A stretch of DNA of 64,000 nt from Streptococcus sp. 29896 (GTDB taxonomy: Bacteria; Bacillota; Bacilli; Lactobacillales; Streptococcaceae), in assembly GCF_032594915.1 (NCBI RefSeq), contig NZ_CP118733.1:124001-188000 (forward strand), given 5' to 3'. The notes under the pieces were generated by a model. The model made no database searches, was not told the origin of the DNA, and saw only the letters and a list, made by a program, of their open reading frames with translations. The translations under genes were made by a program, and so were the position numbers. How positions within the stretch are numbered: the stretch's first letter is position 1; each line of letters starts with the position of its first letter. Of the stretch, positions 10,326-19,620 are shown piece after piece.

Positions 10326-11336
10326 ATGGTAGTTAAAGTTGGTATTAACGGTTTCGGACGTATCGGTCGTCTTGCTTTCCGTCGTATCCAAAACGTAGAA
10401 GGTGTTGAAGTTACTCGTATCAACGACCTTACAGATCCAGTAATGCTTGCACACTTGTTGAAATATGACACAACTCAAGGTCGTTTCGACGGTACTGTTG
10501 AAGTTAAAGACGGTGGTTTCGAAGTTAACGGTAAATTCGTTAAAGTTTCTGCTGAGCGCGAGCCAGGAAACATCGACTGGGCTACTGATGGCGTAGATAT
10601 CGTTTTGGAAGCTACAGGTTTCTTTGCTTCTAAATCAGCTGCTGAGCAACACATCCACGCTAACGGTGCTAAAAAAGTTGTTATCACTGCTCCTGGTGGT
10701 AACGATGTTAAGACTGTTGTTTTCAACACTAACCACGACATCCTTGATGGTACTGAAACAGTTATCTCAGGTGCTTCATGTACTACAAACTGTTTGGCAC
10801 CAATGGCTAAAGCTCTTCACGATGCATTTGGCGTTCAAAAAGGTTTGATGACTACAATCCACGGTTACACTGGTGACCAAATGGTTCTTGACGGACCACA
10901 CCGTGGTGGTGACCTTCGTCGTGCACGTGCTGCTGCTGCAAACATCGTTCCAAACTCAACTGGTGCAGCTAAAGCTATCGGCTTGGTAATCCCAGAATTG
11001 AACGGTAAACTTGACGGTGCTGCACAACGTGTTCCAGTTCCAACAGGTTCTGTAACTGAATTGGTTGCAACTCTTGACAAGAAAGTAACTGCTGAAGAAG
11101 TAAACGCTGCTATGAAAGCTGCTGCTACTGAATCATTTGGTTACACTGAAGATCAAATCGTTTCTTCAGATATCGTAGGTATCTCATTTGGTTCATTGTT
11201 CGATGCTACTCAAACTAAAGTTATCGACGTTGATGGCGAGCAATTGGTGAAAGTTGTTTCATGGTACGACAACGAAATGTCTTACACTGCACAACTTGTT
11301 CGTACTCTTGAGTACTTCGCAAAAATCGCTAAATAA
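10326..11336 (+). CDS. gapA: Glyceraldehyde-3-phosphate dehydrogenase
   Basis: 336 residues, the usual length. It catalyses the NAD-dependent phosphorylating oxidation of glyceraldehyde 3-phosphate in glycolysis. The N-terminal [10 protein letters not shown] is the NAD-binding Rossmann motif, and [10 protein letters not shown] carries the catalytic Cys152. The C-terminal [10 protein letters not shown] is typical of the family. Streptococcal GAPDH (Plr) is also displayed on the cell surface, where it binds plasminogen; that is family knowledge and not visible here. Codon choice is strongly biased to optimal codons, as expected for a highly expressed gene. It has its own promoter and terminator and lies next to pgk. 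Confidence 0.98.
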   Translation: MVVKVGINGFGRIGRLAFRRIQNVEGVEVTRINDLTDPVMLAHLLKYDTTQGRFDGTVEVKDGGFEVNGKFVKVSAEREPGNIDWATDGVDIVLEATGFFASKSAAEQHIHANGAKKVVITAPGGNDVKTVVFNTNHDILDGTETVISGASCTTNCLAPMAKALHDAFGVQKGLMTTIHGYTGDQMVLDGPHRGGDLRRARAAAANIVPNSTGAAKAIGLVIPELNGKLDGAAQRVPVPTGSVTELVATLDKKVTAEEVNAAMKAAATESFGYTEDQIVSSDIVGISFGSLFDATQTKVIDVDGEQLVKVVSWYDNEMSYTAQLVRTLEYFAKIAK

Positions 11337-11351
11337 TCCTTAGTGAAAATC

Positions 11352-11377
11352 AAAGAGGCTTCGGCCTCTTTTTTTGT
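11352..11377 (+). terminator. gapA terminator
   Basis: AAAGAGGC-TTCG-GCCTCTTT has a perfect 8-bp stem with a stable UUCG tetraloop, followed by a T run. Confidence 0.93.
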
Positions 11378-11442
11378 GTCATTCGTTCTTTTAGCAGATT
11401 TGTGAAAAAAATATCTTTATACAAGAAAAAATACAGAAAATA

Positions 11443-11451
11443 TGGTACAAT
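11443..11451 (+). promoter_or_regulatory. pgk extended -10 promoter
   Basis: TGGTACAAT fits an extended -10 element (TG-N-TACAAT) 35 bases before pgk. No convincing -35 hexamer lies at the normal distance. Confidence 0.6.
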
Positions 11452-11486
11452 GGTAGGGTAAATTTAAATTAAGGAGTTCTTATCTA

Positions 11487-12686
11487 ATGGCAAAATTGAC
11501 TGTTAAAGATGTAGAATTGAAAGGCAAAAAAGTTCTTGTCCGTGTGGACTTCAACGTGCCTTTGAAAGATGGCGTTATCACTAACGATAACCGTATTACA
11601 GCAGCTCTTCCAACAATCAAGTATATTCTTGAGCAAGGTGGACGTGCAATCCTCTTCTCACACCTTGGACGTGTAAAAGAAGAAGCAGATAAAGAAGGTA
11701 AATCATTGGCTCCTGTGGCAGCTGACTTAGCAGCTAAATTGGGTCAAGACGTTGCTTTCATCGCTGGCGCTACTCGTGGTGCTGAATTGGAAGCAGCTAT
11801 CAATGCTTTGGAAGATGGACAAGTTCTCCTTGTTGAAAACACTCGTTTCGAAGATGTTGATGGTAAGAAAGAATCTAAAAACGACGAAGAACTTGGTAAA
11901 TATTGGGCTTCACTTGGTGACGGTATCTTCGTTAACGATGCATTTGGTACTGCACACCGTGCACACGCATCAAACGTTGGTATCTCAGCAAACGTAGAAA
12001 AAGCAGTAGCTGGTTTCCTTTTGGAAAACGAAATTGCTTACATCCAAGAAGCTGTTGAAACTCCAGAGCGCCCATTCGTGGCAATCCTTGGTGGTTCAAA
12101 AGTATCTGATAAGATCGGTGTTATCGAGAATCTTCTTGAAAAAGCTGACAAAGTTCTTATCGGTGGTGGTATGACTTACACATTCTACAAAGCTCAAGGT
12201 ATCGAAATCGGTAACTCACTTGTAGAAGAAGACAAGCTTGATGTAGCAAAAGCACTTCTTGAAAAAGCTAACGGTAAATTGATCTTGCCAGTTGACTCAA
12301 AAGAAGCTAACGCATTTGCTGGATACACTGAAGTTCGCGACACTGAAGGTGAAGCAGTTTCAGAAGGCTTCCTTGGTCTTGACATCGGTCCTAAGTCAAT
12401 CGCTAAGTTTGACGAAGCTTTGACTGGTGCAAAAACAGTTGTTTGGAACGGTCCTATGGGTGTATTTGAAAACCCAGACTTCCAAGCTGGTACAATCGGT
12501 GTAATGGATGCTATCGTGAAACAACCAGGCGTGAAATCAATCATCGGTGGTGGTGACTCAGCAGCAGCAGCTATCAACCTTGGCCGTGCAGACAAGTTCT
12601 CATGGATCTCAACAGGTGGTGGTGCATCTATGGAACTTCTTGAGGGCAAAGTGCTTCCAGGACTTGCAGCACTTACTGAAAAGTAA
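11487..12686 (+). CDS. pgk: Phosphoglycerate kinase
   Basis: 399 residues, normal length. It transfers phosphate from 1,3-bisphosphoglycerate to ADP in glycolysis, following GapA in the pathway. Landmarks are the N-terminal [12 protein letters not shown], the substrate-loop motif LFSHLGR, the hinge segment [14 protein letters not shown], and the nucleotide-binding IGGGDSAAA and [13 protein letters not shown] near the C terminus. AAGGAG lies upstream of the ATG. Codon use is as strongly biased as in gapA. It has its own extended -10 promoter, so gapA and pgk are adjacent but separately transcribed. Confidence 0.98.
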   Translation: MAKLTVKDVELKGKKVLVRVDFNVPLKDGVITNDNRITAALPTIKYILEQGGRAILFSHLGRVKEEADKEGKSLAPVAADLAAKLGQDVAFIAGATRGAELEAAINALEDGQVLLVENTRFEDVDGKKESKNDEELGKYWASLGDGIFVNDAFGTAHRAHASNVGISANVEKAVAGFLLENEIAYIQEAVETPERPFVAILGGSKVSDKIGVIENLLEKADKVLIGGGMTYTFYKAQGIEIGNSLVEEDKLDVAKALLEKANGKLILPVDSKEANAFAGYTEVRDTEGEAVSEGFLGLDIGPKSIAKFDEALTGAKTVVWNGPMGVFENPDFQAGTIGVMDAIVKQPGVKSIIGGGDSAAAAINLGRADKFSWISTGGGASMELLEGKVLPGLAALTEK

Positions 12687-12690
12687 AAAA

Positions 12691-12736
12691 TTGCGATGAA
12701 AAGAGTTGGGCAACCAGCTCTTTTCTGGTGCATCGC
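12691..12736 (+). terminator. pgk terminator with outer clamp
   Basis: AAAAGAG and CTCTTTT pair around an inner GG/CC and a short loop. An outer GCGATG/CATCGC clamp extends the stem. A copy of the core (12698-12726) recurs at 13025-13053. Confidence 0.8.
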
Positions 12737-13053
12737 GTAGAGTTTCTACGAAGCTAAGCGGATTAGAAAGTCTAGCAAGGTGTAGCATTGACTGAAAAAT
12801 AGGCGCTGAGTCAGTTCAACATATCTGGGAGATATGTTGAGGTTAGAAATAGAAGAAGCGAAGCTTCTGTCAAAAATGATTCTGTAGCTTGTCACTTTGT
12901 TTTTATTGGGTGACAACTTCAAATAGTTCACTGGACTATTTGAACCCCACAAGGCTGAATAGGTTGGTCACAAGCGTAGCAAAGTGACCTGCTATTCAGC
13001 TACTGCCTATGAAAGATGAACAACGAAAAGAGTTGGGAGACCAGCTCTTTTCT
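12737..13053. repeat. Hairpin-rich intergenic region bounded by duplicated terminator cores
   Basis: There is no convincing gene here. Perfect inverted repeats include CAACATATCT/AGATATGTTG (12817-12839), TTCAAATAGT/ACTATTTGAA around a TCACTGG loop (12918-12944), and a long-range CTGAATAG/CTATTCAG pair enclosing GGTCAC/GTGACC. The segment is bounded by two nearly identical 29-bp terminator cores (12698-12726 and 13025-13053), spaced 327 bp. It shares an AGGTTxGAAAT motif and hairpin loops with the intergenic DNA at 20640-20940 and 30470-31000. Confidence 0.7.
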
Positions 13054-13264
13054 AGTTTAAAGGCTAGAATAAGACGTTTTTAAAGCGTCTTTTTTTGTTT
13101 ATTCAGTTTCGGACCTTTTGCAGTTGGTTGGCTTGAAACTTCTTTAGAGTAGCCAATTGTTTGCTTTTTGGGAAAACTGGCGTAAGCAGGAGGAATTTCC
13201 AATCGAGTTTTGGAGAAATGAAAAGCTGGGCAAGTATTTGCTATTCTATTTTCTGAAATCATGT

Positions 13265-13270
13265 TAGAAT
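13265..13270 (+). promoter_or_regulatory. Extended -10 abutting the FUSC start
   Basis: TGTTAGAAT gives an extended -10 (TAGAAT at 13265-13270) only six bases before the ATG at 13277. A transcript from here would be leaderless or nearly so. No Shine-Dalgarno sequence is seen. Confidence 0.5.
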
Positions 13271-13276
13271 AGAAGC

Positions 13277-13792
13277 ATGTTTAAGAAATATCGTTTTAAT
13301 CCGAAGGAATTTAAATTGGGCATGCGGACAATCAAGTCTGGTCTTGCTGTATTTTTGGTGATTCTCTTATTTGGGCTGCTGGGCTGGCAAGGCATTCAGA
13401 TTGCAGCCTTAACAGCGGTTTTCAGTTTGAGAGAGGATTTTGATCAGAGTGTTCATTTTGGGACATCACGGATTTTGGGTAATTCTATCGGTGGTTTTTA
13501 CGCTCTGCTTTTCTTCATTGTCGATGCCTGCTTCAGGAATCACTTCTTGGTCACGCTGCTTGTGGTACCGCTCTGTGTCATGTTGACCATCATGACCAAT
13601 GTTGCCATGAACAATAAGGCAGGCATTATCGGTGGAGTATCGGCCTTGTTGATCATCACCTTATCCATTCCGTCTGGCAATGCCATTGAATATGTGTTTA
13701 TTCGTGTTTTTGAAACGTTTGTAGGGGTTTTTATTGCGATTTTGGTTAATTATGACCTCAATTTATTAAAAAAACGTTTTCAAACAAAGTGA
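13277..13792 (+). CDS. FUSC/ArAE-type inner membrane protein
   Basis: 171 residues with about four hydrophobic helices (residues about 22-42, 70-95, 97-117 and 120-160). The segment GMRTIKSGLAV followed by LREDFDQSVHFGTSRILGNSIGG is typical of the FUSC (aromatic acid exporter-like) family, where a conserved Arg-rich loop follows the second helix. It is shorter than full exporters and consists of the membrane domain only. Its substrate is unknown. The stop codon directly abuts the GlnR operator of the next operon. The start is uncertain because there is no Shine-Dalgarno sequence; Met16 (13322) is a weaker alternative. Confidence 0.75.
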   Translation: MFKKYRFNPKEFKLGMRTIKSGLAVFLVILLFGLLGWQGIQIAALTAVFSLREDFDQSVHFGTSRILGNSIGGFYALLFFIVDACFRNHFLVTLLVVPLCVMLTIMTNVAMNNKAGIIGGVSALLIITLSIPSGNAIEYVFIRVFETFVGVFIAILVNYDLNLLKKRFQTK

Positions 13793-13845
13793 TGTCAGAT
13801 TTTCTGACATATTCAGTTGACGGTCTCCCTAAATTCCCCTATAAT
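13793..13845 (+). promoter_or_regulatory. GlnR box and glnRA promoter
   Basis: TGTCAGATTTTCTGACA (13793-13809) is an exact match to the GlnR consensus TGTNA-N7-TNACA. It is followed by TTGACG (13817-13822), a 17-bp spacer and TATAAT (13840-13845). The operator ends 7 bp before the -35, so GlnR-mediated repression under glutamine excess is expected. It begins immediately after the FUSC stop codon. Confidence 0.93.
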
Positions 13846-13867
13846 GGAAGGCAGAAAGGAGCTTTTT

Positions 13868-14233
13868 GTGAGAGAAAAGGAATTTCGTAGATCTTTAGCA
13901 ATTTTTCCGATTGGAAGTGTCATGAAATTGACGGACCTGACAGCTCGACAGATTCGCTATTATGAAGAGCAAGGCTTGATTCAGCCTGATCGCAACGAAG
14001 GCAATCGTCGTCTCTATTCCTTAAATGACATGGACCTCTTGTTGGAAATCAAGGATTTCTTGGATGAGGGATTAAATATCGCGGCCATCAAGAAGGAATA
14101 TGCTAGTCGTCAGGTCAAGGTCCAAAAGCAAGAGAAGACCTTGACAGATGAAGATGTACGCCGTATTCTGCACGATGAGCTTCGCAACCAAGGACGTTTT
14201 TCAAGTCCCAGTAGCATTTTTCGTTCATCCTAA
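13868..14233 (+). CDS. glnR: MerR-family nitrogen regulator GlnR
   Basis: 121 residues. It begins at GTG because AAAGGAG (13855-13861) precedes it at ideal spacing and family members begin VREKEFRR. An N-terminal winged HTH of MerR type (residues about 12-75) contains LTARQIRYYEEQGLI. A short C-terminal tail, RNQGRFSS, matches the segment through which GlnR senses feedback-inhibited glutamine synthetase. It represses its own operon and other nitrogen genes when glutamine is plentiful. It is co-transcribed with glnA and has its own operator upstream. Confidence 0.95.
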   Translation: MREKEFRRSLAIFPIGSVMKLTDLTARQIRYYEEQGLIQPDRNEGNRRLYSLNDMDLLLEIKDFLDEGLNIAAIKKEYASRQVKVQKQEKTLTDEDVRRILHDELRNQGRFSSPSSIFRSS

Positions 14234-14262
14234 CTCAGTTATCTATTTAAAAGGAGACTCTA

Positions 14263-15609
14263 ATGGCAATTACAGTAGCGGATATCAAACGCGACATTCA
14301 AGAAAAAAACGTAACCTTTATTCGATTGATGTTTACCGATATTCTCGGTATTATGAAAAACGTTGAAATTCCAGCGACTGAAGAACAGGTAGATAAGGTT
14401 TTGTCAAACAAGGCTATGTTTGACGGATCTTCTATTGAAGGTTTTGTACGTATCAACGAATCAGATATGTATCTTTATCCTGATTTGAATACATGGACTA
14501 TTTTCCCTTGGGGAGATGAGAATGGCCGTGTGGCTGGCCTGATTTGTGATATTTACACAACAGAAGGTGAGCCATTTGCAGGGGATCCGCGAGGTAACTT
14601 GAAAAAAGCACTTCGCCATATGGAAGCTGCAGGATTTTCTTCCTTTAACTTGGGACCAGAACCAGAGTTCTTCCTCTTCAAATTGGACGAATTTGGCAAC
14701 CCAACCCTCGAAGTAAATGATAAGGGTGGTTATTTCGACCTTGCACCGACAGATTTGGCAGATAATACACGCCGTGAAATCGTAAATGTTTTGACGGAAA
14801 TGGGATTTGAAGTAGAAGCCAGCCACCATGAAGTTGCGGTTGGTCAGCATGAAATTGATTTCAAATATGCAGATGTATTGAAAGCTTGTGATAATATTCA
14901 AATTTTTAAATTGGTTGTTAAAACAATAGCTCGTAAGCACGGTATGTATGCGACATTTATGGCCAAGCCTAAGTTTGGTATTGCTGGTTCAGGTATGCAC
15001 TGTAACATGTCACTCTTTGATAAGGATGGGAATAATGCCTTCTTTGATCCAGAAGATCCTCGCGGTATGCAGCTGTCTCAAACTGCTTACCATTTCCTTG
15101 GTGGCTTGATTCATCATGCCTACAACTACACTGCGATTACAAACCCAACAGTTAACTCTTACAAGCGTTTGGTTCCAGGTTTTGAAGCCCCTGTTTATAT
15201 TGCTTGGGCTGGAAAGAACCGTTCGCCACTGGTTCGCGTACCTGCATCCCGTGGAATGGGCACTCGCCTGGAGTTGCGTTCCGTTGACCCAACAGCAAAC
15301 CCATATTTGGCTATGGCAGTGCTCTTAGAAGTCGGTTTGTCTGGAATTGAAAATCGAATTGATGCACCAGCTCCGGTTGAATCCAATATCTATGCCATGT
15401 CTGATGAAGAACGTCGAGAGGCAGGAATTACAGATCTTCCTTCAACGCTTCACAATGCTTTGAAGGCACTTCGTAAAGATGAAGTCGTTCGAGCAGCCTT
15501 GGGTGAGCATATTTACACCAACTTTGTCGAAGCAAAGAAAATCGAATGGGCAAGCTATGCCACCTACGTTTCCCAATGGGAAATCGACAACTACTTGGAT
15601 ATGTATTAA
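14263..15609 (+). CDS. glnA: Glutamine synthetase type I
   Basis: 448 residues, standard for the GSI-alpha enzymes of Gram-positive bacteria. It makes glutamine from glutamate, ammonia and ATP. Recognisable segments are the N-terminal [11 protein letters not shown], the Mg/glutamate site GPEPEFFLF, the ATP-binding [14 protein letters not shown], and the [13 protein letters not shown] block with catalytic Arg and His residues. It follows AAGGAG with good spacing and is the second gene of the glnRA operon. The feedback-inhibited form is the co-effector of GlnR in relatives. Confidence 0.98.
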   Translation: MAITVADIKRDIQEKNVTFIRLMFTDILGIMKNVEIPATEEQVDKVLSNKAMFDGSSIEGFVRINESDMYLYPDLNTWTIFPWGDENGRVAGLICDIYTTEGEPFAGDPRGNLKKALRHMEAAGFSSFNLGPEPEFFLFKLDEFGNPTLEVNDKGGYFDLAPTDLADNTRREIVNVLTEMGFEVEASHHEVAVGQHEIDFKYADVLKACDNIQIFKLVVKTIARKHGMYATFMAKPKFGIAGSGMHCNMSLFDKDGNNAFFDPEDPRGMQLSQTAYHFLGGLIHHAYNYTAITNPTVNSYKRLVPGFEAPVYIAWAGKNRSPLVRVPASRGMGTRLELRSVDPTANPYLAMAVLLEVGLSGIENRIDAPAPVESNIYAMSDEERREAGITDLPSTLHNALKALRKDEVVRAALGEHIYTNFVEAKKIEWASYATYVSQWEIDNYLDMY

Positions 15610-15637
15610 AAAAATGACCCTGGTGGGTCATTTTTTC
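15609..15637 (+). terminator. glnRA terminator
   Basis: AAAAAATGACCC-TGGT-GGGTCATTTTTT is a perfect 12-bp stem directly after the glnA stop codon. Confidence 0.95.
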
Positions 15638-15692
15638 ACGAGCTTGAAAAAGACTACCCTTATATAGATTAAAAAAATTGGAGGCGATGTGG

Positions 15693-16085
15693 ATGGATGA
15701 ATTTGTAAAAGCTGTATTTGATGAACAGTATAGAGTGGTTTTTGGAGAAGGGAAAGACCTTGCTCCTAGTCAGCAGGAAATTGTTTTGGTAGAAGAGGAA
15801 GCAGGTCAATTAGTAGCTGTCTTGCAGGCCCAGCAGACCTTGGAAACGATTCATGTAAAGGCTTTGGTGGTTGTCAAACACAAGCAAGGTCAAGGATTGG
15901 GGAGGCGTTTGCTGATTCGTTTGGAAAATGAAGCTAGACAAAATGGAGTAAAGAGTATCACACTGTCAACTAAGTCCTATCAGGCTAAGGATTTTTATCT
16001 GAAGGCTGGATATTCTATTTATGCTCATCTAACAGATGTGCCGAAAAAAGGAATTTCCAAATATCATTTTATCAAGTGGTTGTAA
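15693..16085 (+). CDS. GNAT-family N-acetyltransferase
   Basis: 130 residues. The chosen start is the ATG eight bases after GGAGG; an upstream in-frame ATG at 15687 lies too close to the ribosome site. The core VVKHKQGQGLGRRLL is the acetyl-CoA pyrophosphate-binding motif (Q/R-x-x-G-x-G/A) of GNAT enzymes, and the C-terminal KDFYLKAGY fits the last helix and strand. The substrate is unknown. It is monocistronic, between the glnA terminator and a bidirectional terminator shared with rnjA. Confidence 0.8.
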   Translation: MDEFVKAVFDEQYRVVFGEGKDLAPSQQEIVLVEEEAGQLVAVLQAQQTLETIHVKALVVVKHKQGQGLGRRLLIRLENEARQNGVKSITLSTKSYQAKDFYLKAGYSIYAHLTDVPKKGISKYHFIKWL

Positions 16086-16108
16086 GGTATTCCTATTGGA
16101 AAACAAGT

Positions 16109-16135
16109 GAAGCCTCGGCAGTTGCCGAGGCTTCT
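16109..16135. terminator. Bidirectional terminator between acetyltransferase and rnjA
   Basis: AAGCCTCGGC-AGTT-GCCGAGGCTT is a perfect 10-bp stem between the convergent genes, followed by a T-rich stretch on the plus strand. Confidence 0.8.
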
Positions 16136-16138
16136 TTC

Positions 16139-17818
16139 TTAGTGATCAGGCGTTAAAATCATTGGGATGATGATTGGTTCACGCTCTGTTTTTTCGTATA
16201 GGAATGGTCGTAGGGCATTGACGATGGCGCCGTTAACCGTCTGGATGTTTGCATCCTTGTTTTTAAGAGCGATGCGGATAGCGTTGAAAAGGACGCGTTG
16301 GCTCTCGCGAATCAAGTCTCCGGATTCACGCATGTAGATGAAGCCGCGGCTGAGAATGTCTGGACCTGCTAGAATCATCTTGGACTTGAAGTCAACGGTT
16401 GCGACAGCAAGGACGACGCCGTCTTCTGAGAGGTCACGGCGGTCTTTGAGGACAGCTGCACCGATTTCACCAATACGGTTTCCATCCACATAGATGTCTT
16501 GAGCATTGAAGTGCCCTGCTAAGCGTGCAGAATCCTTGGTCAGCGCTAGGACATCACCGTTTTCCATGATGAAGATATTGTCTTTTGGCACGCCTGTATC
16601 AACAGCTAGGCTAGCATGGATTTTTTGCATACGGTATTCGCCATGGACAGGCATGAAGTATTTTGGCTTGATCAGGCGAAGCATGAGTTTTTGTTCTTGC
16701 TGGCCGCCGTGTCCAGAGGTGTGGATGTTGTTGATCTTGCCGTGAATGACATCGACACCGGCTTCAATCAAGATATTGATGAGTTTGTTAACACCTGTGG
16801 TATTTCCCGGAATAGGACTGGACGAGAAGATAACCGTGTCGCCCGGCTGGAGCTGAACCTGACGGTGGGTACCGTGGGCGATGCGGGATAGGGCTGCCAT
16901 AGGTTCACCCTGGCTACCTGTACAGAGAATCATGATCTCGCTGGCAGGGTATTCTTTGATCTCGTTTGGCTCGATGAAGGTATCCTTAGGTACCTTGATG
17001 TAGCCGAGCTCGATACCATTGACGATAGCTTTTTCCATGGAGCGTCCAAAGACAGCGATCTTGCGTCCGGTCTTAACCGCTGCATCAGCCGCCTGTTGCA
17101 GACGGAAGATGTTGGAGGCAAAGGAAGCAAAGATGATACGTCCATGAATGCCTTCAATCAGCTTCATGATGGACTGGCCGACCACTTTTTCCGAGTTGGT
17201 AAAGGTTGGGACTTCAGCATTTGTCGAGTCGGAGAGGAGGCAGAGGACGCCTTCTTCACCGAGGGCAGCCATGCGGTGCAAGTCTGCGGGTTCACCAACT
17301 GGCGTGAAGTCGAACTTAAAGTCACCGGTACAGACGATTTTTCCTTGAGGTGTATCGATGACGATACCGAGTGGCTCAGGAATGGAGTGGGTGGTGCGGA
17401 AGAAGCTGACCTTGAGGTGCTTGAAAGTCAACTCAGTTTTGTGGTTGATTTCATGCAAGGTTGCATCGCGAAGCAGTCCGTGTTCTTCTAATTTGCCACG
17501 GATAAGGGCAAGGGCTAATGGACCTGCATAGATTGGGACATTGGCTTGCTTGAGCAAGAAAGGAATGCCTCCGATGTGGTCTTCGTGTCCGTGCGTGATG
17601 ACCAGTCCCTTAACGCGGTCTAGGTTTTCAACGATATAGGAGTAGTCTGGGATAACGTAGTCAATGCCCAAGAGGTCATCTTCTGGGAACTTGATACCGG
17701 CATCGACGATGAGAATTTCATCCTTATACTCGATACCGTAGGTATTTTTCCCGATTTCTCCCAAACCACCGATGGCGAAAACGCCAACTTCATGAGGTTT
17801 TAGATTTACTGATGACAT
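16139..17818 (-). CDS. rnjA: Ribonuclease J1
   Basis: 559 residues, the usual size. A metallo-beta-lactamase/beta-CASP nuclease that combines endonuclease and 5'-to-3' exonuclease activity in mRNA decay and rRNA maturation. The zinc-binding motif HGHEDH is at residues 76-81, further metal ligands lie in VCTGDFKFD, and the beta-CASP motifs include SDSTNAE and [11 protein letters not shown]. It starts 3 bases after the rpoY stop codon, so the two genes are translated from one mRNA. The same rpoY-rnjA pairing is usual in Firmicutes. Confidence 0.96.
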   Translation of the reverse strand: MSSVNLKPHEVGVFAIGGLGEIGKNTYGIEYKDEILIVDAGIKFPEDDLLGIDYVIPDYSYIVENLDRVKGLVITHGHEDHIGGIPFLLKQANVPIYAGPLALALIRGKLEEHGLLRDATLHEINHKTELTFKHLKVSFFRTTHSIPEPLGIVIDTPQGKIVCTGDFKFDFTPVGEPADLHRMAALGEEGVLCLLSDSTNAEVPTFTNSEKVVGQSIMKLIEGIHGRIIFASFASNIFRLQQAADAAVKTGRKIAVFGRSMEKAIVNGIELGYIKVPKDTFIEPNEIKEYPASEIMILCTGSQGEPMAALSRIAHGTHRQVQLQPGDTVIFSSSPIPGNTTGVNKLINILIEAGVDVIHGKINNIHTSGHGGQQEQKLMLRLIKPKYFMPVHGEYRMQKIHASLAVDTGVPKDNIFIMENGDVLALTKDSARLAGHFNAQDIYVDGNRIGEIGAAVLKDRRDLSEDGVVLAVATVDFKSKMILAGPDILSRGFIYMRESGDLIRESQRVLFNAIRIALKNKDANIQTVNGAIVNALRPFLYEKTEREPIIIPMILTPDH

Positions 17819-17821
17819 GGA

Positions 17822-18052
17822 TTAGAACTCCGTTAATGTGAAATCTGCGTGGGCTTTTTCGTACTCCAAATGGTTGTCTGATAGCAATTCGATGAACTCG
17901 ATGTTGTATTCAGGACGGTTGGTTTCCACCAATTCACGAGCGATGATACGGCCTTCGAGTTCACTAGCTGCCTCTACTTCTAAATAAAGAGAGCGAGTTT
18001 GCTCGCGGCGTGGGCTCGTTTTAGTTTCTTGGTAAAATACTTTATAAATCAT
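17822..18052 (-). CDS. rpoY: RNA polymerase epsilon subunit
   Basis: 76 residues beginning [19 protein letters not shown], a hallmark of the small RpoY (DUF1447) subunit that binds core RNA polymerase in Firmicutes. The acidic C-terminal half and length agree. The ATG at 18052 is preferred because the family starts MIYKVFYQ and AAAGGA lies 12 bases upstream; an earlier in-frame TTG would add 11 unlikely residues. It is the first gene of the rpoY-rnjA operon. Confidence 0.95.
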   Translation of the reverse strand: MIYKVFYQETKTSPRREQTRSLYLEVEAASELEGRIIARELVETNRPEYNIEFIELLSDNHLEYEKAHADFTLTEF

Positions 18053-18090
18053 GGGTTGGGTATATCCTTTCTTTTTGACTGGCAACTATG

Positions 18091-18112
18091 AAAAAAGCCC
18101 CAAACAGTTGGG
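18091..18112 (-). terminator. Terminator-like hairpin in the rpoY leader
   Basis: On the minus strand CCCAA-CTGT-TTGGG is followed by GCTTTTTT, about 40 bases before the rpoY start. It could attenuate the rpoY-rnjA transcript. A TTGACA with a weak TAGACA lies upstream on the minus strand (about 18130-18155). The stem is short, so confidence is moderate. Confidence 0.5.
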
Positions 18113-18155
18113 TCTGTCTGGTAATGTCTATTCAATTTTCTCGAGTTGTCAATTT

Positions 18156-18439
18156 ATTCAGTCTAAATGTACTCTTCATTATATCATAAAATAGGCTAAT
18201 GGTAAAAGAGGATGGTAAGAAAATGGAAAAGTGTTATGGTTTTCAGAAATTCTGCATTTCCGAGGGGGATGAATCAAAGAAGTGAGTTAAGATTCCGCGT
18301 GTGTTGGGATTACTAAGACTAAGTTCAATTGTACCGAGAAAATGCCTGTCAACTGCCAGATAGTGATGTGACTTACTAGAATGACAAATCGGTTCGATCT
18401 ATTAACCTACTCGAAAGCACAACCCAGTCTTTTCATTAT
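18156..18439. other. Non-coding gap between rpoY and tsaB promoters
   Basis: I see no gene, RNA gene or clear repeat in this stretch, which separates the divergent rpoY-rnjA and tsaB operons. Confidence 0.6.
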
Positions 18440-18468
18440 TTGAAAAAATATCCAAGATAGCTTACAAT
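18440..18468 (+). promoter_or_regulatory. tsaB operon promoter
   Basis: TTGAAA (18440-18445), a 17-bp spacer and TACAAT (18463-18468), about 32 bases before the tsaB start codon. Confidence 0.8.
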
Positions 18469-18499
18469 AGAGAGTAGACTTGTAAAGAAAGAGAAACTT

Positions 18500-19183
18500 A
18501 TGAAAATACTAGCTTTGGACAGCTCCAACCAGGCCCTATCGGTTGCCTTGGTGGAGGACGGTCGTTTGCAGGCGGAAACTCTGCTGGCCGTCAAGAAAAA
18601 TCATAGCATCAGCCTTATGCCTGTGGTCGATTTTTTGGTGGCACAGGTGGGTTGGACGCCCAAAGACTTGGATAGGATTGCGGTCGCTCAGGGGCCTGGA
18701 TCCTACACGGGTCTGCGGGTGGCGGTGGCGACTGCCAAGACCCTGGCCTACACCCTCAAGATCGACTTGGTGGGGCTATCCAGTCTTCAGTCCCTGGTTC
18801 CGCCTAGCCTGACGGGTCTGGTGGTCCCCCTCATCGATGCCCGCCGTAACTGCGTCTATGCAGGTGTTTATGAAAATGGCAGAGCAGTCGAGGCAGACCG
18901 CTACTGGTCTTTCGAAGATTTGCTTTCTAGCCTGTCTGGCAAGGAAAACATCACCTTTGTCGGAGAAGTAGAAAACTTTATGGAGCAGATTGAACAAGCT
19001 CTGCCGACTGCCCACTATCAAGCTAGTCTGCCGTCTGCCTATCAGCTGGCGGTGATTGGTCAAGACTTGCCAGCGGTAGATATTACTAGCTTTGAGCCCA
19101 ACTATCTCAAGCGAGTAGAGGCAGAGGAAAATTGGCTCAAGGACAACCAAGCTGGCTCAGAAAGTTATATCAATCGTGTATGA
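18500..19183 (+). CDS. tsaB: tRNA threonylcarbamoyladenosine biosynthesis protein TsaB
   Basis: 227 residues, normal length. An ASKHA-fold protein that partners TsaD and TsaE to put the threonylcarbamoyl group on A37 of ANN-decoding tRNAs. Motifs are the N-terminal ILALDSSNQALSVAL, the conserved GPGSYTGLRVA block (about residues 69-79) and VVPLIDARRNCVYAG. It begins the tsaB-rimI-tsaD operon; its stop codon overlaps the rimI start as ATGA. Confidence 0.95.
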   Translation: MKILALDSSNQALSVALVEDGRLQAETLLAVKKNHSISLMPVVDFLVAQVGWTPKDLDRIAVAQGPGSYTGLRVAVATAKTLAYTLKIDLVGLSSLQSLVPPSLTGLVVPLIDARRNCVYAGVYENGRAVEADRYWSFEDLLSSLSGKENITFVGEVENFMEQIEQALPTAHYQASLPSAYQLAVIGQDLPAVDITSFEPNYLKRVEAEENWLKDNQAGSESYINRV

Positions 19184-19620
19184 TAGAGATTAAACACTAC
19201 GACGGTCAGGAAAATCTGGCAGAGGCTGTTTTGGCAGTTATGCAGTCGGTCTATGATCAATCTCCATGGACCCTGGAGCAGATTGCCTCTAGCATGTCTA
19301 GTCAGGATGAGGACTATTATCTGGCCTATGAGGGTCAGGAGCTAGTCGGTTTTTTGGCCGTGCAGACGGTGCTGGATGAGATGGAAATCTTGCAGATTGC
19401 TGTCAGGGCTGATTTTCAGAGGTTGGGAATCGCCAGTCAGCTGATGGCTGCTGTGATGGACTGGGATGGGGACATCTTCCTCGAAGTGAGAGAGTCCAAT
19501 AGTGCAGCTCAGGCCCTCTATACACGCCAGCATTTTACCAGAATAGGAAAACGAAAAGACTACTACCGCCATCCTGTCGAGGACGCGGTGCTAATGAAGA
19601 GAGAACGGAATGAAAGATAG
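19180..19620 (+). CDS. rimI: Ribosomal protein alanine N-acetyltransferase RimI
   Basis: 146 residues. A GNAT enzyme with the central strand and acetyl-CoA loop [15 protein letters not shown] and the C-terminal [19 protein letters not shown] that is diagnostic of RimI. It is predicted to acetylate the N-terminal alanine of ribosomal protein S18. The ATG at 19180 overlaps the tsaB stop codon (ATGA) and the 3' end overlaps tsaD by 11 bases, so translational coupling is likely. The tsaB-rimI-tsaD order is a common Firmicute arrangement. Confidence 0.93.
   Translation: MIEIKHYDGQENLAEAVLAVMQSVYDQSPWTLEQIASSMSSQDEDYYLAYEGQELVGFLAVQTVLDEMEILQIAVRADFQRLGIASQLMAAVMDWDGDIFLEVRESNSAAQALYTRQHFTRIGKRKDYYRHPVEDAVLMKRERNER

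Noticed and set aside
15678..15692. Upstream TTG or ATG starts for the acetyltransferase after glnA
   Set aside because: They overlap or crowd the GGAGG ribosome site; the ATG at 15693 has ideal spacing.
16506..17491. Plus-strand frames opposite rnjA
   Set aside because: Antisense to a complete, highly conserved ribonuclease J gene; no independent evidence.
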